Assembly: GCA_910578985.1 (NCBI GenBank)
Contig: CAJTSF010000011.1
Coordinates: forward strand, 1 to 64,000
Direction of reading: 5' to 3'
From: an uncultured Odoribacter sp.
GTDB taxonomy: Bacteria > Bacteroidota > Bacteroidia > Bacteroidales > Marinifilaceae
DNA length: 64,000 bases
The position numbers and the translations under genes are program-made. Below the pieces are notes generated by a model, which saw only the letters and a list, made by a program, of their open reading frames with translations, was not told where the DNA came from and did not search any database. Of this stretch, positions 17,682 through 24,516 are shown one piece after another. Position 1 is the first letter of the stretch; the number at the start of each line of letters is the position of its first letter.

Positions 17682-18143
17682 TTATATTTTCTTCAACAAA
17701 TTGACCATCTCGATGGCAGTGGTCATGGCGTCGAATCCTTTGTTGCCGGCTTTTGTTCCGGCGCGCTCCACCGCCTGTTCGATGGAGTCGGTCGTCAGGA
17801 TGCCGAAGATGACAGGGACTCCGGTTTGCAGGCTCACGTTGGCGATGCCTTTGGTGGCTTCGTTCGCCACCATGTCGAAGTGGGGGGTGGCGCCGCGGAT
17901 GACGGCACCGAGGCATACCACGGCGTCATAGCGTCCGCTTTCCGCCATTTTCTTGGCAACGAGCGGCACTTCGAACGAGCCGGGCACCCATGCCACGTCG
18001 AGCGTCGACTCGTCGCCGCCATGCCGACGGAAAGAGTCGAGTGCGCCTCCGAGGAGTTTGGAGGTGATGAATTCGTTGAAACGGGCAGCCACGATGCCGA
18101 CGCGTTGTCCCTGTGCGGTGAGTTTTCCTTCTAATGTGTTCAT
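17682..18143 (-). CDS. ribH: 6,7-dimethyl-8-ribityllumazine synthase
   Basis: A 153-residue lumazine synthase, which condenses the ribityl pyrimidine with dihydroxybutanone phosphate in the penultimate step of riboflavin synthesis. Typical elements are ARFNEFITSKLL, WVPGSFEVPLVAKKMA, CLGAVIRGATPHFDMVANE (with the catalytic His) and PVIFGILTTDSIEQA. The length matches the icosahedral enzyme. It is the last gene of the minus-strand rib operon, ten bases after ribBA. Confidence 0.96.
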   Translation of the reverse strand: MNTLEGKLTAQGQRVGIVAARFNEFITSKLLGGALDSFRRHGGDESTLDVAWVPGSFEVPLVAKKMAESGRYDAVVCLGAVIRGATPHFDMVANEATKGIANVSLQTGVPVIFGILTTDSIEQAVERAGTKAGNKGFDAMTTAIEMVNLLKKI

Positions 18144-18153
18144 GATGTCTGAT

Positions 18154-19404
18154 TTATTGGTTCAATTTTTCCTGTTCTGCTTTGATTTCCTCTTCCGTGC
18201 GCATGTGGAGGAGGTGTCCCATTTTTTTGTACTTGGTGTACATGTAGAACTCGTTTTTCTCGTTGCAAGTCATCTCGATGGGTTCCCTGCCGACGATTTC
18301 CAGTCCGAATCCGTCCAATCCTTTGATTTTAAGCGGGTTGTTTGTCATCAGAATCATCTTGCGCACCCCGAGGTCGGCGAGTATTTCGGCACCGGTTCCG
18401 TATTCGCGGAGGTCGGCTTTGAAACCGAGGGCGAGATTGGCTTCCACGGTGTCCATCCCTTCGTCCTGCAGGTGGTAGGCTTTCAGTTTATTGATGAGTC
18501 CGATGCCCCGTCCTTCCTGTCGCATATAGAGGAGGACGCCGCGCCCTGCCTTTTCGATGCGCCGGAGGGCTTCGGCGAGTTGTTCGCCGCAGTCGCAGCG
18601 GAGAGAGCCGAAGGCGTCGCCGGTGAGGCATTCGGAATGTACCCGGCAGAGGACCGGTTCCGGGGTGGACACATCGCCTTTGACCAGCGCCAGATGATGT
18701 TCGCCACTGATTTTGTTGATGTACCCGTAGGCTTTGAAATGGCCGTAGCGGGTGGGCATGTCGGCTTCCGTGACACGCTCGATGAGAATTTCCGTGCGCC
18801 GGCGGTAATTGATGAGGTCGGCGACGGTAATCATCTTGAGGTTGTGCCGGCGTGCGAATTCAATCAACTCCGGCGTGCGCATCATCGTGCCGTCCTCGCG
18901 CATGATTTCGCAGCACAGCCCGCACTCCTTTAATCCTGCGATGCGCATCAGATCAACGGTCGCTTCCGTGTGTCCCATCCGTTCCAGCACGCCGCCGCGC
19001 TTCGCCTCCAGGGGGAACATGTGTCCCGGACGGCGGAAATCGGTCGGTTTGGCGTTTTCCTCCACCGCTTTCATGGCGGTCACCGAGCGTTCGAGGGCGG
19101 AGATGCCCGTCGTGGTCGAAATGTGGTCGATGGACACAGTGAATGCGGTGCAGTGGTTGTCCGTATTGTTCGCCACCATTTGCTGGAGTCCCAGTTTGTC
19201 CGTCAGTTCGCGGCTCATGGGCATGCAGATGAGCCCTTTGGCGTAGGATGCCATGAAATTGACGTTTTCCAGCGTGGCGAACTCCGCGGCGCAAATCAGG
19301 TCACCTTCGTTCTCGCGGTCGGGGTCGTCCGTCGCGATGATAATCTTGCCGGCGCGTAGGTCGGCGATGGCTTCTTCGATGGTATTGAATTTGAAATCTT
19401 CCAT
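18154..19404 (-). CDS. ribBA: Bifunctional DHBP synthase / GTP cyclohydrolase II
   Basis: A 416-residue fusion supplying both riboflavin precursors. The N-terminal half (1-200) is 3,4-dihydroxy-2-butanone 4-phosphate synthase, with DDPDRENEGD at 26-35. The C-terminal half (about 206-416) is GTP cyclohydrolase II, with zinc ligands Cys259, Cys270 and Cys272 (ECLTGDAFGSLRCDCGEQ) and RQEGRGIGL. Both sets of key residues are present, so both activities are expected. It lies 17 bases after ribE and ten before ribH. Confidence 0.96.
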   Translation of the reverse strand: MEDFKFNTIEEAIADLRAGKIIIATDDPDRENEGDLICAAEFATLENVNFMASYAKGLICMPMSRELTDKLGLQQMVANNTDNHCTAFTVSIDHISTTTGISALERSVTAMKAVEENAKPTDFRRPGHMFPLEAKRGGVLERMGHTEATVDLMRIAGLKECGLCCEIMREDGTMMRTPELIEFARRHNLKMITVADLINYRRRTEILIERVTEADMPTRYGHFKAYGYINKISGEHHLALVKGDVSTPEPVLCRVHSECLTGDAFGSLRCDCGEQLAEALRRIEKAGRGVLLYMRQEGRGIGLINKLKAYHLQDEGMDTVEANLALGFKADLREYGTGAEILADLGVRKMILMTNNPLKIKGLDGFGLEIVGREPIEMTCNEKNEFYMYTKYKKMGHLLHMRTEEEIKAEQEKLNQ

Positions 19405-19421
19405 GAATGATGTTATTTTAT

Positions 19422-20054
19422 TTAAAATCCGTTTTCTATGAGTTTCTCCAGCGTCAGTCCCTGCGGGGCGGATGGGAGCAGTTTCTCGATGTATTTCGCG
19501 ATGAGGTCGTTCTCGATGTTCACGGGCGTGCCGGGCACTAGGGAGGTGAGGGTCGTGGCGTGCTGGGTGTGGGGAATGACCGACACCTCGAAACTGCCGG
19601 AGGTGACGCCGGTGACCGTGAGGCTCACGCCGTCGAGGGCGACCGAGCCTTTCGGGATGATGTACCGCGTGATGTCGGGGGAGGCGGTAACGGTGAGGCG
19701 AATGGCATTGTCGTCGCGTTTCAGTGCGGCGAGCGTGCCCGTGCCGTCAATGTGCCCGGAGACCATGTGCCCGCCCAGGCGGCTATCGAGGCGCAGAGCG
19801 CGCTCAAGGTTCACGCGCGAGCCGGCTTGCAGGCTGCCCAGCGCGGTGCGCTGCATGGTTTCCGGCATGGCGTCCGCCGTGAACGCGTCGCGTTCAATGG
19901 AGGTGACCGTGAGGCACACGCCGTTGGTGGCGATGCTGTCGCCCACTGCCGTGCCCTCGAGGATGCCGGGGGCGGCGATGTGCAGCGTGATGCTGCGGGC
20001 GCCGCGGCGGATGGAGCGGATGGTTCCGATGGTTTCTATAATACCTGTGAACAT
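19422..20054 (-). CDS. ribE: Riboflavin synthase, alpha chain
   Basis: A 210-residue enzyme converting two lumazines into riboflavin and the ribityl pyrimidine. It has the classic start MFTGIIETIGTI and two lumazine-binding half-barrels, each with a motif of the type TNGVCLTVTSI and LDGVSLTVTGV. GGHMVSGHIDGTG marks the domain junction. It lies seven bases after ribD in the rib operon. Confidence 0.96.
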   Translation of the reverse strand: MFTGIIETIGTIRSIRRGARSITLHIAAPGILEGTAVGDSIATNGVCLTVTSIERDAFTADAMPETMQRTALGSLQAGSRVNLERALRLDSRLGGHMVSGHIDGTGTLAALKRDDNAIRLTVTASPDITRYIIPKGSVALDGVSLTVTGVTSGSFEVSVIPHTQHATTLTSLVPGTPVNIENDLIAKYIEKLLPSAPQGLTLEKLIENGF

Positions 20055-20061
20055 GGTGATA

Positions 20062-21162
20062 CTATTGGATTAAGCCGTGGACGAGAATATCATCGCCCAC
20101 GCGTTGGACTTCCGTGTGGTGGAGGGCAAGGGCTTCCGCCATGCGGCAGAACCCGGTGCCCTCGATGGGGGTTTTGGCGTCGCGCCCGCCCACGAACTTC
20201 GGGGCGATGAAAGCATACACCTCGTCGATGAGCCGCTCTTCCATGAAAGATGCGGCGAGTCCCCCTCCCCCTTCGAGCAGGAGGGCGTCGATGCTGCGCT
20301 CTCCGAGGGCGCGGAGCATGGCGGCGCAGTCCACGTGCCCCTCCCGTGCGGGGCAGGCGAGGAGTTCCACCCCTTGCTCCGCGAGGGCGCGCAGGCGTTC
20401 CGCGGGGGCGTCCGGGGTGTGGGCGAGCAGTGTGGGGTAGCGCTTTGCCGTCGTCACCAGATTGGCGTCCGGCGCCATCGATGCGCGGCTGTCCGCGACG
20501 ATGCGCATGGGCTGCCGCACGTTGCCCGGCAGGCGGCAGTTCAGCATGGGATTGTCGGCGGCGACGGTGCCGCTACCCGCGAGGATGGCGGGGTGGAGCT
20601 GCCGCAGCTCCTGCACGAGGGCGCGGGCAGGCTCGCCCGTCACCCAGCGGGAATCTCCGGTGTGCGTCGCTATCTTCCCGTCCAGCGTCATCGCCGTCTT
20701 GAAGGTCACCCACGGCATGCGGGTGGTGATATATTTCAGGAACACCCGGTTCAGGTGGCGTATCTCCTCCCCGCAAACCCCGCACTCCACCTCGATGCCC
20801 GCCTCGCGCAGGCGGGCGATGCCCTGTCCCGCCACCAGGGGATTGGGGTCGGCGATGCCCACCACTACCCGCGCGATGCCCTCTTCGATGACGGCGTCCG
20901 TGCAGGGCGGGGTTTTGCCGTGGTGGCAACAGGGTTCCAGCGTCACGTACAGCGTGGCGCCCCGGGCGGACTCTCGGCAGGCGGCGAAAGCGTTCCGTTC
21001 GGCATGCGGCCCGCCGCAACGTTCGTGCCACCCCTGCCCGATGATGCGCCCTTCGCGGACAACCACCGCGCCCACCAGCGGATTGGGGTTCACCCACCCC
21101 GCGCCTTTCCCGGCGAGCTCAATGGCGCGGCGCATAAACGCTATGTCGGTTTCTGTTATCAT
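20062..21162 (-). CDS. ribD: Bifunctional deaminase/reductase RibD
   Basis: A 366-residue fusion catalysing the second and third steps of the GTP branch of riboflavin synthesis. The N-terminal deaminase has zinc ligands His53 (with Glu55 in HAERN), Cys78 and Cys87 (EPCCHHGKTPPC). The C-terminal reductase begins about residue 145 (TFKTAMTLDGKIAT) and includes LLLEGGGGLAASF. The ATG at 21162 follows the riboswitch terminator; longer in-frame readings run through the riboswitch and were rejected. It is the first gene of the operon. Confidence 0.95.
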   Translation of the reverse strand: MITETDIAFMRRAIELAGKGAGWVNPNPLVGAVVVREGRIIGQGWHERCGGPHAERNAFAACRESARGATLYVTLEPCCHHGKTPPCTDAVIEEGIARVVVGIADPNPLVAGQGIARLREAGIEVECGVCGEEIRHLNRVFLKYITTRMPWVTFKTAMTLDGKIATHTGDSRWVTGEPARALVQELRQLHPAILAGSGTVAADNPMLNCRLPGNVRQPMRIVADSRASMAPDANLVTTAKRYPTLLAHTPDAPAERLRALAEQGVELLACPAREGHVDCAAMLRALGERSIDALLLEGGGGLAASFMEERLIDEVYAFIAPKFVGGRDAKTPIEGTGFCRMAEALALHHTEVQRVGDDILVHGLIQ

Positions 21163-21165
21163 GCG

Positions 21166-21197
21166 TAAAAAAAATGCCCCGAATGACTTCAGGGCAA
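21166..21197 (-). terminator. Riboswitch expression platform (terminator hairpin)
   Basis: On the minus strand TGCCCTGAA and TTCGGGGCA (one G-U pair) form a nine-bp stem with a GTCA loop, followed by T8 immediately before the ribD start. It is placed to terminate transcription when FMN is bound. Confidence 0.8.
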
Positions 21198-21236
21198 ATA
21201 TGCGGAGATAATTAGGCTCATTATCCGGCAACCGTA

Positions 21237-21351
21237 TTCTTCTATCATCCGGACTTTCACCGTCGGCATCGGAGTTCCACCGATTCAGTCCCTCACCGAG
21301 GGAGTCGCGGGCTGTCACCGCCGGTAGGGAATTGCACCCTGCCCCGAAGAA
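21237..21351 (-). promoter_or_regulatory. FMN riboswitch (RFN element)
   Basis: The aptamer is read on the minus strand. TTCTTC at the 5' end pairs with GAAGAA at the 3' end (P1). Between them are the highly conserved segments GGGGCAGGGTG, CCGGCGGTGACAGCCCGCGA and GTGAAAGTCCGGATG. The layout of six helices around a junction matches the RFN family. Together with the hairpin at 21166-21197 it should shut off ribD-ribE-ribBA-ribH when FMN is plentiful. Confidence 0.96.
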
Positions 21352-21367
21352 ATTCTTATTACACGGG

Positions 21368-21375
21368 CAAAAATA
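21368..21375 (-). promoter_or_regulatory. Promoter -7 box (TATTTTTG) of the rib operon
   Basis: On the minus strand TATTTTTG fits TAnnTTTG and lies 17 bases upstream of the riboswitch 5' end, the right place to start the leader. Confidence 0.5.
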
Positions 21376-21417
21376 GGAATTATTTTTTATTTCCGCTGCA
21401 TTTTCGCGAAAAAGTTA

Positions 21418-21425
21418 TACTTTTG
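21418..21425 (+). promoter_or_regulatory. Promoter -7 box (TACTTTTG) of kbl
   Basis: TACTTTTG fits TAnnTTTG and lies 31 bases before the kbl ATG, divergent from the rib promoter. Confidence 0.6.
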
Positions 21426-21456
21426 GCTTCGAAATGATTAATTAACACCAATAACT

Positions 21457-22647
21457 ATGTACGGTAAATTTCAAGATTTCTTGAAGGCTGAAATCCAGTC
21501 TATTAAAGAAGCCGGCTTATATAAAAGCGAACGGCTGATCGCCACTCCGCAGGATGCAGAGATCAAATTGACGACGGGTGAAACAGTGTTGAACTTCTGT
21601 GCGAACAACTACCTCGGGCTTTCTTCCCACCCTCGTGTCATCGAAGGCGCCAAGAAAGCGCTGGATGCCCGCGGCTACGGCATGTCTTCCGTGCGCTTCA
21701 TCTGCGGTACGCAGGACATCCACAAAGAACTGGAAGCCAAGATTTCCAAATTCTTCGGTACTGAGGACACCATCCTCTATGCCGCTTGTTTCGACGCCAA
21801 CGGCGGTGTCTTCGAACCCCTTTTCGGACAGGAAGACGCCATCATCTCCGATGAGCTGAACCACGCCTCCATCATCGACGGTGTGCGCCTCTGCAAGGCG
21901 GTACGCTACCGCTACAAGCATGCCAACATGGAAGACCTCGAAGAGCAGCTGAAAATCTCCCAGGCACAGCGTTTCCGCATCATTGTCACCGACGGCGTAT
22001 TCTCCATGGACGGTGACATCGCCCGTCTGAAAGAGATTTGCGACCTGGCAGACAAATATAACGCCCTCGTCATGGTGGACGACAGCCATGCCGCCGGATT
22101 CATCGGCAAGACCGGTCGCGGCTCCGCCGAATACAACGATGTGATGGATCGCATCGACATCTTCACCGGCACCCTCGGCAAAGCGTTGGGCGGCGCCATG
22201 GGAGGCTACACCACCGGCAAGAAGGAAATCATCGAAATGCTGCGCCAGCGTTCCAGACCTTATCTGTTCTCCAACTCCCTCTCTCCGGCAATTTGCGGCG
22301 CCTCCATCGCCGTGTTCGACATGCTGATGGAGAGCACCGAGCTGCGCGACCGTGTGATGGACAACGCCGTTTATTTCCGTGGCAAACTGAAAGAGGCGGG
22401 CTTCGACATCAAACCGTCCGAATCGGCCATCGCCGCCCTGATGCTCTATGATGCCGTCCTCTCCCAGCAGTTTGCTGCCGAGCTGCAGAAAGAGAATATT
22501 TACGTCACCGGGTTCTACTATCCCGTCGTGCCGAAGGGCCAGGCGCGCATCCGCATCCAGCTCTCCGCAGCGCACACCCGCGAGCAACTGGACCGTGCGA
22601 TTGCCGCTTTCATCAAGATTGGCAAAAAATTGAATGTCATCAAGTGA
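21457..22647 (+). CDS. kbl: Glycine C-acetyltransferase (2-amino-3-ketobutyrate CoA ligase)
   Basis: A 396-residue PLP enzyme of the alpha-oxoamine synthase family. The PLP lysine is Lys242 in TGTLGKALGG, preceded by VMVDDSHAAGFIG. The N-terminal FCANNYLGLSSHPRV and the length match Kbl, which cleaves 2-amino-3-ketobutyrate to glycine and acetyl-CoA in threonine breakdown. No threonine dehydrogenase is adjacent. A serine palmitoyltransferase-type relative cannot be excluded, but the overall sequence fits Kbl best. A single-gene unit with its own promoter and terminator. A decayed piece of a second copy lies at 23272-23319. Confidence 0.92.
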   Translation: MYGKFQDFLKAEIQSIKEAGLYKSERLIATPQDAEIKLTTGETVLNFCANNYLGLSSHPRVIEGAKKALDARGYGMSSVRFICGTQDIHKELEAKISKFFGTEDTILYAACFDANGGVFEPLFGQEDAIISDELNHASIIDGVRLCKAVRYRYKHANMEDLEEQLKISQAQRFRIIVTDGVFSMDGDIARLKEICDLADKYNALVMVDDSHAAGFIGKTGRGSAEYNDVMDRIDIFTGTLGKALGGAMGGYTTGKKEIIEMLRQRSRPYLFSNSLSPAICGASIAVFDMLMESTELRDRVMDNAVYFRGKLKEAGFDIKPSESAIAALMLYDAVLSQQFAAELQKENIYVTGFYYPVVPKGQARIRIQLSAAHTREQLDRAIAAFIKIGKKLNVIK

Positions 22648-22674
22648 TGAGGCAATAGGCTATATAAACTAAGG

Positions 22675-22706
22675 AAGAAAGCATCTCCGAGCGGGGATGC
22701 TTTCTT
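22675..22706 (+). terminator. Intrinsic terminator after kbl
   Basis: AAGAAAGCATC pairs with GATGCTTTCTT, and inner pairing extends the stem to a GAGC loop. The tail is T-rich (TTTGCTTTTG). Confidence 0.85.
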
Positions 22707-22745
22707 TGCTTTTGTGGGGAATGGAATCTGCTATTGATTTTAACA

Positions 22746-22995
22746 TTAGTTTAGTGTTTTATATCCTTGTCCCGCCGCCTTCCGATACCATTCCATTGCT
22801 TTCCGATGACTTTGCTCAATGCGATTACCTTCGGAGTAGTATACCCCCCAAATTGTATTTCCATCCCTGCCCATTGGTTTCATTGCCGTAAACGGTCGGG
22901 TTTCCTTTCCCGCTTCTTTTCCCTTTCCCCTCTTTTTCGATGCCCAACTCCTCACTGTGTTTCGCCCAATAGCGCGCCATCAACGAGTGGATCAT
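22746..22995 (-). pseudogene. Sel1-repeat protein remnant, frameshifted at a C6 run
   Basis: On the minus strand the 3' part reads GVYYSEGNRIEQ, then KAMEWYRKAAGQGY, a textbook Sel1 repeat. The matching beginning of the repeat (WKYNLG) lies in the next frame, running back to an ATG at 22995 (MIHSLMARYWAKHSEE). The frames meet at six G on the coding strand (22844-22849); five would restore NLGVYYSEG. What is left is only about one repeat, so this is a decayed or truncated gene rather than a working one. Confidence 0.6.
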
Positions 22996-23271
22996 AGTCT
23001 TTCATTTCAATGTGTTAATATATAAATAATTGAATTATCTATTCAAAAGGTCGCTTATCTTTGAAAGAGTTCTAAAATGCAATCTCTTTATATCACGCCA
23101 CGCCCAACCCTCCATTCAATTCTAATTCAAATCTATCTCTGCACAATCCCTGTTCGATATTTTCCCTATGTTTGCGCAATCTTTGATAGCGTTGGTATTG
23201 CGCAGATATAGACTTTGCCCGGGGATATATTGGGATTATCCTAAATAAGTTGACTTTTGAGGACCGCCTGG
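22996..23271. other. Intergenic stretch with no recognisable gene
   Basis: No protein-like frame on either strand convinced me. There is one inverted repeat (TGCGCAAT with ATTGCGCA around 23173-23206). The stretch lies between two gene remnants and looks like decaying DNA. Confidence 0.5.
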
Positions 23272-23319
23272 GCGCAGAAAGAGAGTATCCATGTGGTTGG
23301 GTTTTACTATCCCGCCGCG
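23272..23319 (+). pseudogene. Fragment of a second kbl gene
   Basis: The plus strand encodes AQKESIHVVGFYYPAA, which aligns with LQKENIYVTGFYYPVV near the C-terminus of the intact Kbl at 22480-22530. The DNA is also clearly similar there. Nothing upstream or downstream continues the match, and the piece ends against the PAP2 gene. It is best read as the relic of a duplicated or exchanged kbl copy. Confidence 0.6.
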
Positions 23320-23868
23320 CTAAAATGTCATGCTTGCATGGAGTCCGAATTGCTTCCCGTTGAAGGCCACGGGTGCCACGTTCAATTGGTGTTTCTTTGC
23401 AAACGGGCGCGTGAAAATGTAGCTGCACCCCACGCCGATGGCCGCTCCCGCCAATACATCCCACATATCATGCCTCTTGGCATATACCCGTCCCCACGCC
23501 ACATAGACCGCCGTCACGTATGCCGGGACGGAGTATTTCCACCCGTAGCGCTGCTGGATGAAGGTGGCGCCTGCAAATGCCACTCCCGCGTGGTTCGAGG
23601 GGAAGGAATGCAGGTCGCTCCCGTCCGGGCGCCGTTTCTTCACGCTATATTTCAACCCGTAGGACACAGCGATGCTTGTCGCTGTCCCCAATGCCAGTTG
23701 CAACGTCCCTTTGTAGTCCTGTTTGACCAGCGTGGTCGCCAATCCCGCTGCCGCCGGGGCGAACATCAGGATGTCCGTCGAACGCTTAATCGCCTCCCGC
23801 GGTTGTGCCTGCACGCCGCTTCCCGACAGGCAGGCGAATATCATGAATAACCGGAATATTTTTTTCAT
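23320..23868 (-). CDS. PAP2 family phosphatase
   Basis: A 182-residue protein with a signal peptide (MKKIFRLFMIFACLSGSGVQAQ) and the three PAP2/acid-phosphatase motifs: KX6RP at 73-81, PSNH at 90-93 (usually PSGH) and RX5HX3D from Arg127 through His133 to Asp137. It is predicted to act on lipid phosphates or undecaprenyl pyrophosphate on the outer face of the inner membrane or in the periplasm. The start at 23868 was chosen for the signal peptide; an upstream in-frame start adds residues without such a feature. It follows the tRNA operon on the same strand. Confidence 0.88.
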   Translation of the reverse strand: MKKIFRLFMIFACLSGSGVQAQPREAIKRSTDILMFAPAAAGLATTLVKQDYKGTLQLALGTATSIAVSYGLKYSVKKRRPDGSDLHSFPSNHAGVAFAGATFIQQRYGWKYSVPAYVTAVYVAWGRVYAKRHDMWDVLAGAAIGVGCSYIFTRPFAKKHQLNVAPVAFNGKQFGLHASMTF

Positions 23869-23896
23869 ATTAGGCTTTTTAAATGGGATATGGAAT

Positions 23897-23947
23897 AAAA
23901 AAAAGGTGACCAATCAGTCATCATGTTGACTTTTTGCTCACCCTTTT
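23897..23947 (-). terminator. Probable terminator of the tRNA operon
   Basis: On the minus strand an outer stem (AAAGGGTGA with TCACCTTT, one bulge) encloses an inner hairpin (AGTCA with TGACT) and is followed by T8. It lies just past the last tRNA gene. Confidence 0.55.
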
Positions 23948-23956
23948 CCGTATCAG

Positions 23957-24040
23957 TGCCCAGGACAAGACTCGAACTTGCACAGCCTTTCGACCACTAC
24001 CACCTCAAAGTAGCGTGTATACCAATTTCACCACCTGGGC
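23957..24040 (-). tRNA. tRNA-Leu (GAG)
   Basis: An 84-base class II tRNA. The acceptor stem is GCCCAGG with CCTGGGC, the anticodon stem CTACT with GGTAG, and the loop TTGAGGT gives anticodon GAG. A long variable arm and a TTCGAGT T-loop are present. CCA is not encoded. Confidence 0.93.
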
Positions 24041-24049
24041 GATACCCTG

Positions 24050-24133
24050 TGCCCGAAATAGGACTCGAACCTACACGGCCGTGAAGCCACTAGTACCTGA
24101 AACTAGCGTGTATACCAATTTCACCATTCGGGC
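24050..24133 (-). tRNA. tRNA-Leu (CAG), copy 1
   Basis: An 84-base class II tRNA with acceptor stem GCCCGAA with TTCGGGC, anticodon stem CTAGT with ACTAG and loop TTCAGGT, giving anticodon CAG. It is identical to the next copy apart from compensatory changes in the acceptor stem. Confidence 0.94.
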
Positions 24134-24180
24134 AGATGTATCTTTTTCAATCAATGAAAGAACTTGCGGTTTACACCGGG

Positions 24181-24264
24181 TGCCCAAGATAGGACTCGAA
24201 CCTACACGGCCGTGAAGCCACTAGTACCTGAAACTAGCGTGTATACCAATTTCACCACTTGGGC
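24181..24264 (-). tRNA. tRNA-Leu (CAG), copy 2
   Basis: An 84-base class II tRNA with acceptor stem GCCCAAG with CTTGGGC and the same arms and anticodon CAG as copy 1. The two differ only in paired acceptor positions, so both should fold and function. Confidence 0.94.
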
Positions 24265-24274
24265 GTCTCAGAAG

Positions 24275-24345
24275 TTGTCCCACTAGGATTCGAACCTAGA
24301 CTGACAGAACCAAAACCTGCTGTGCTGCCATTACACAATGGGACA
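24275..24345 (-). tRNA. tRNA-Gln (TTG)
   Basis: A 71-base tRNA with acceptor stem TGTCCCA with TGGGACA, T arm CTAGG-TTCGAAT-CCTAG and an anticodon loop containing TTTTGGT, giving anticodon TTG. It is the first gene of the minus-strand tRNA operon. Confidence 0.93.
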
Positions 24346-24375
24346 ATCGACCTCTGTCTTTTTCTTTGACGGGTG

Positions 24376-24383
24376 CAAAGATA
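24376..24383 (-). promoter_or_regulatory. Promoter -7 box (TATCTTTG) of the tRNA operon
   Basis: On the minus strand TATCTTTG fits TAnnTTTG and lies 31 bases before the mature 5' end of tRNA-Gln. Confidence 0.6.
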
Positions 24384-24466
24384 GAATGTTTTTTCTTCCC
24401 AACAAAAAAAACGGGGAAAATTCAGGTAAAATAATTATTTTCGTGGCTTGAATGAAAAAACATGTG

Positions 24467-24474
24467 TATCTTTG
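24467..24474 (+). promoter_or_regulatory. Promoter -7 box (TATCTTTG) of the GT117 gene
   Basis: TATCTTTG fits TAnnTTTG; a TTG 16 bases upstream (24448-24450) may belong to the -33 element. It is divergent from the tRNA promoter. Confidence 0.6.
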
Positions 24475-24516
24475 GCGGCATTTATGTCAGTTTTTTGCTT
24501 GGGAATAATTTAATGA

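Noticed and set aside
20077..21168. Plus-strand frame opposite ribD
   Set aside because: It is an antisense shadow; ribD has intact zinc and reductase motifs on the other strand.
23945..24345. Open frame crossing the tRNA cluster
   Set aside because: It is a fortuitous reading through four tRNA genes whose cloverleaf arms and anticodons are clear.
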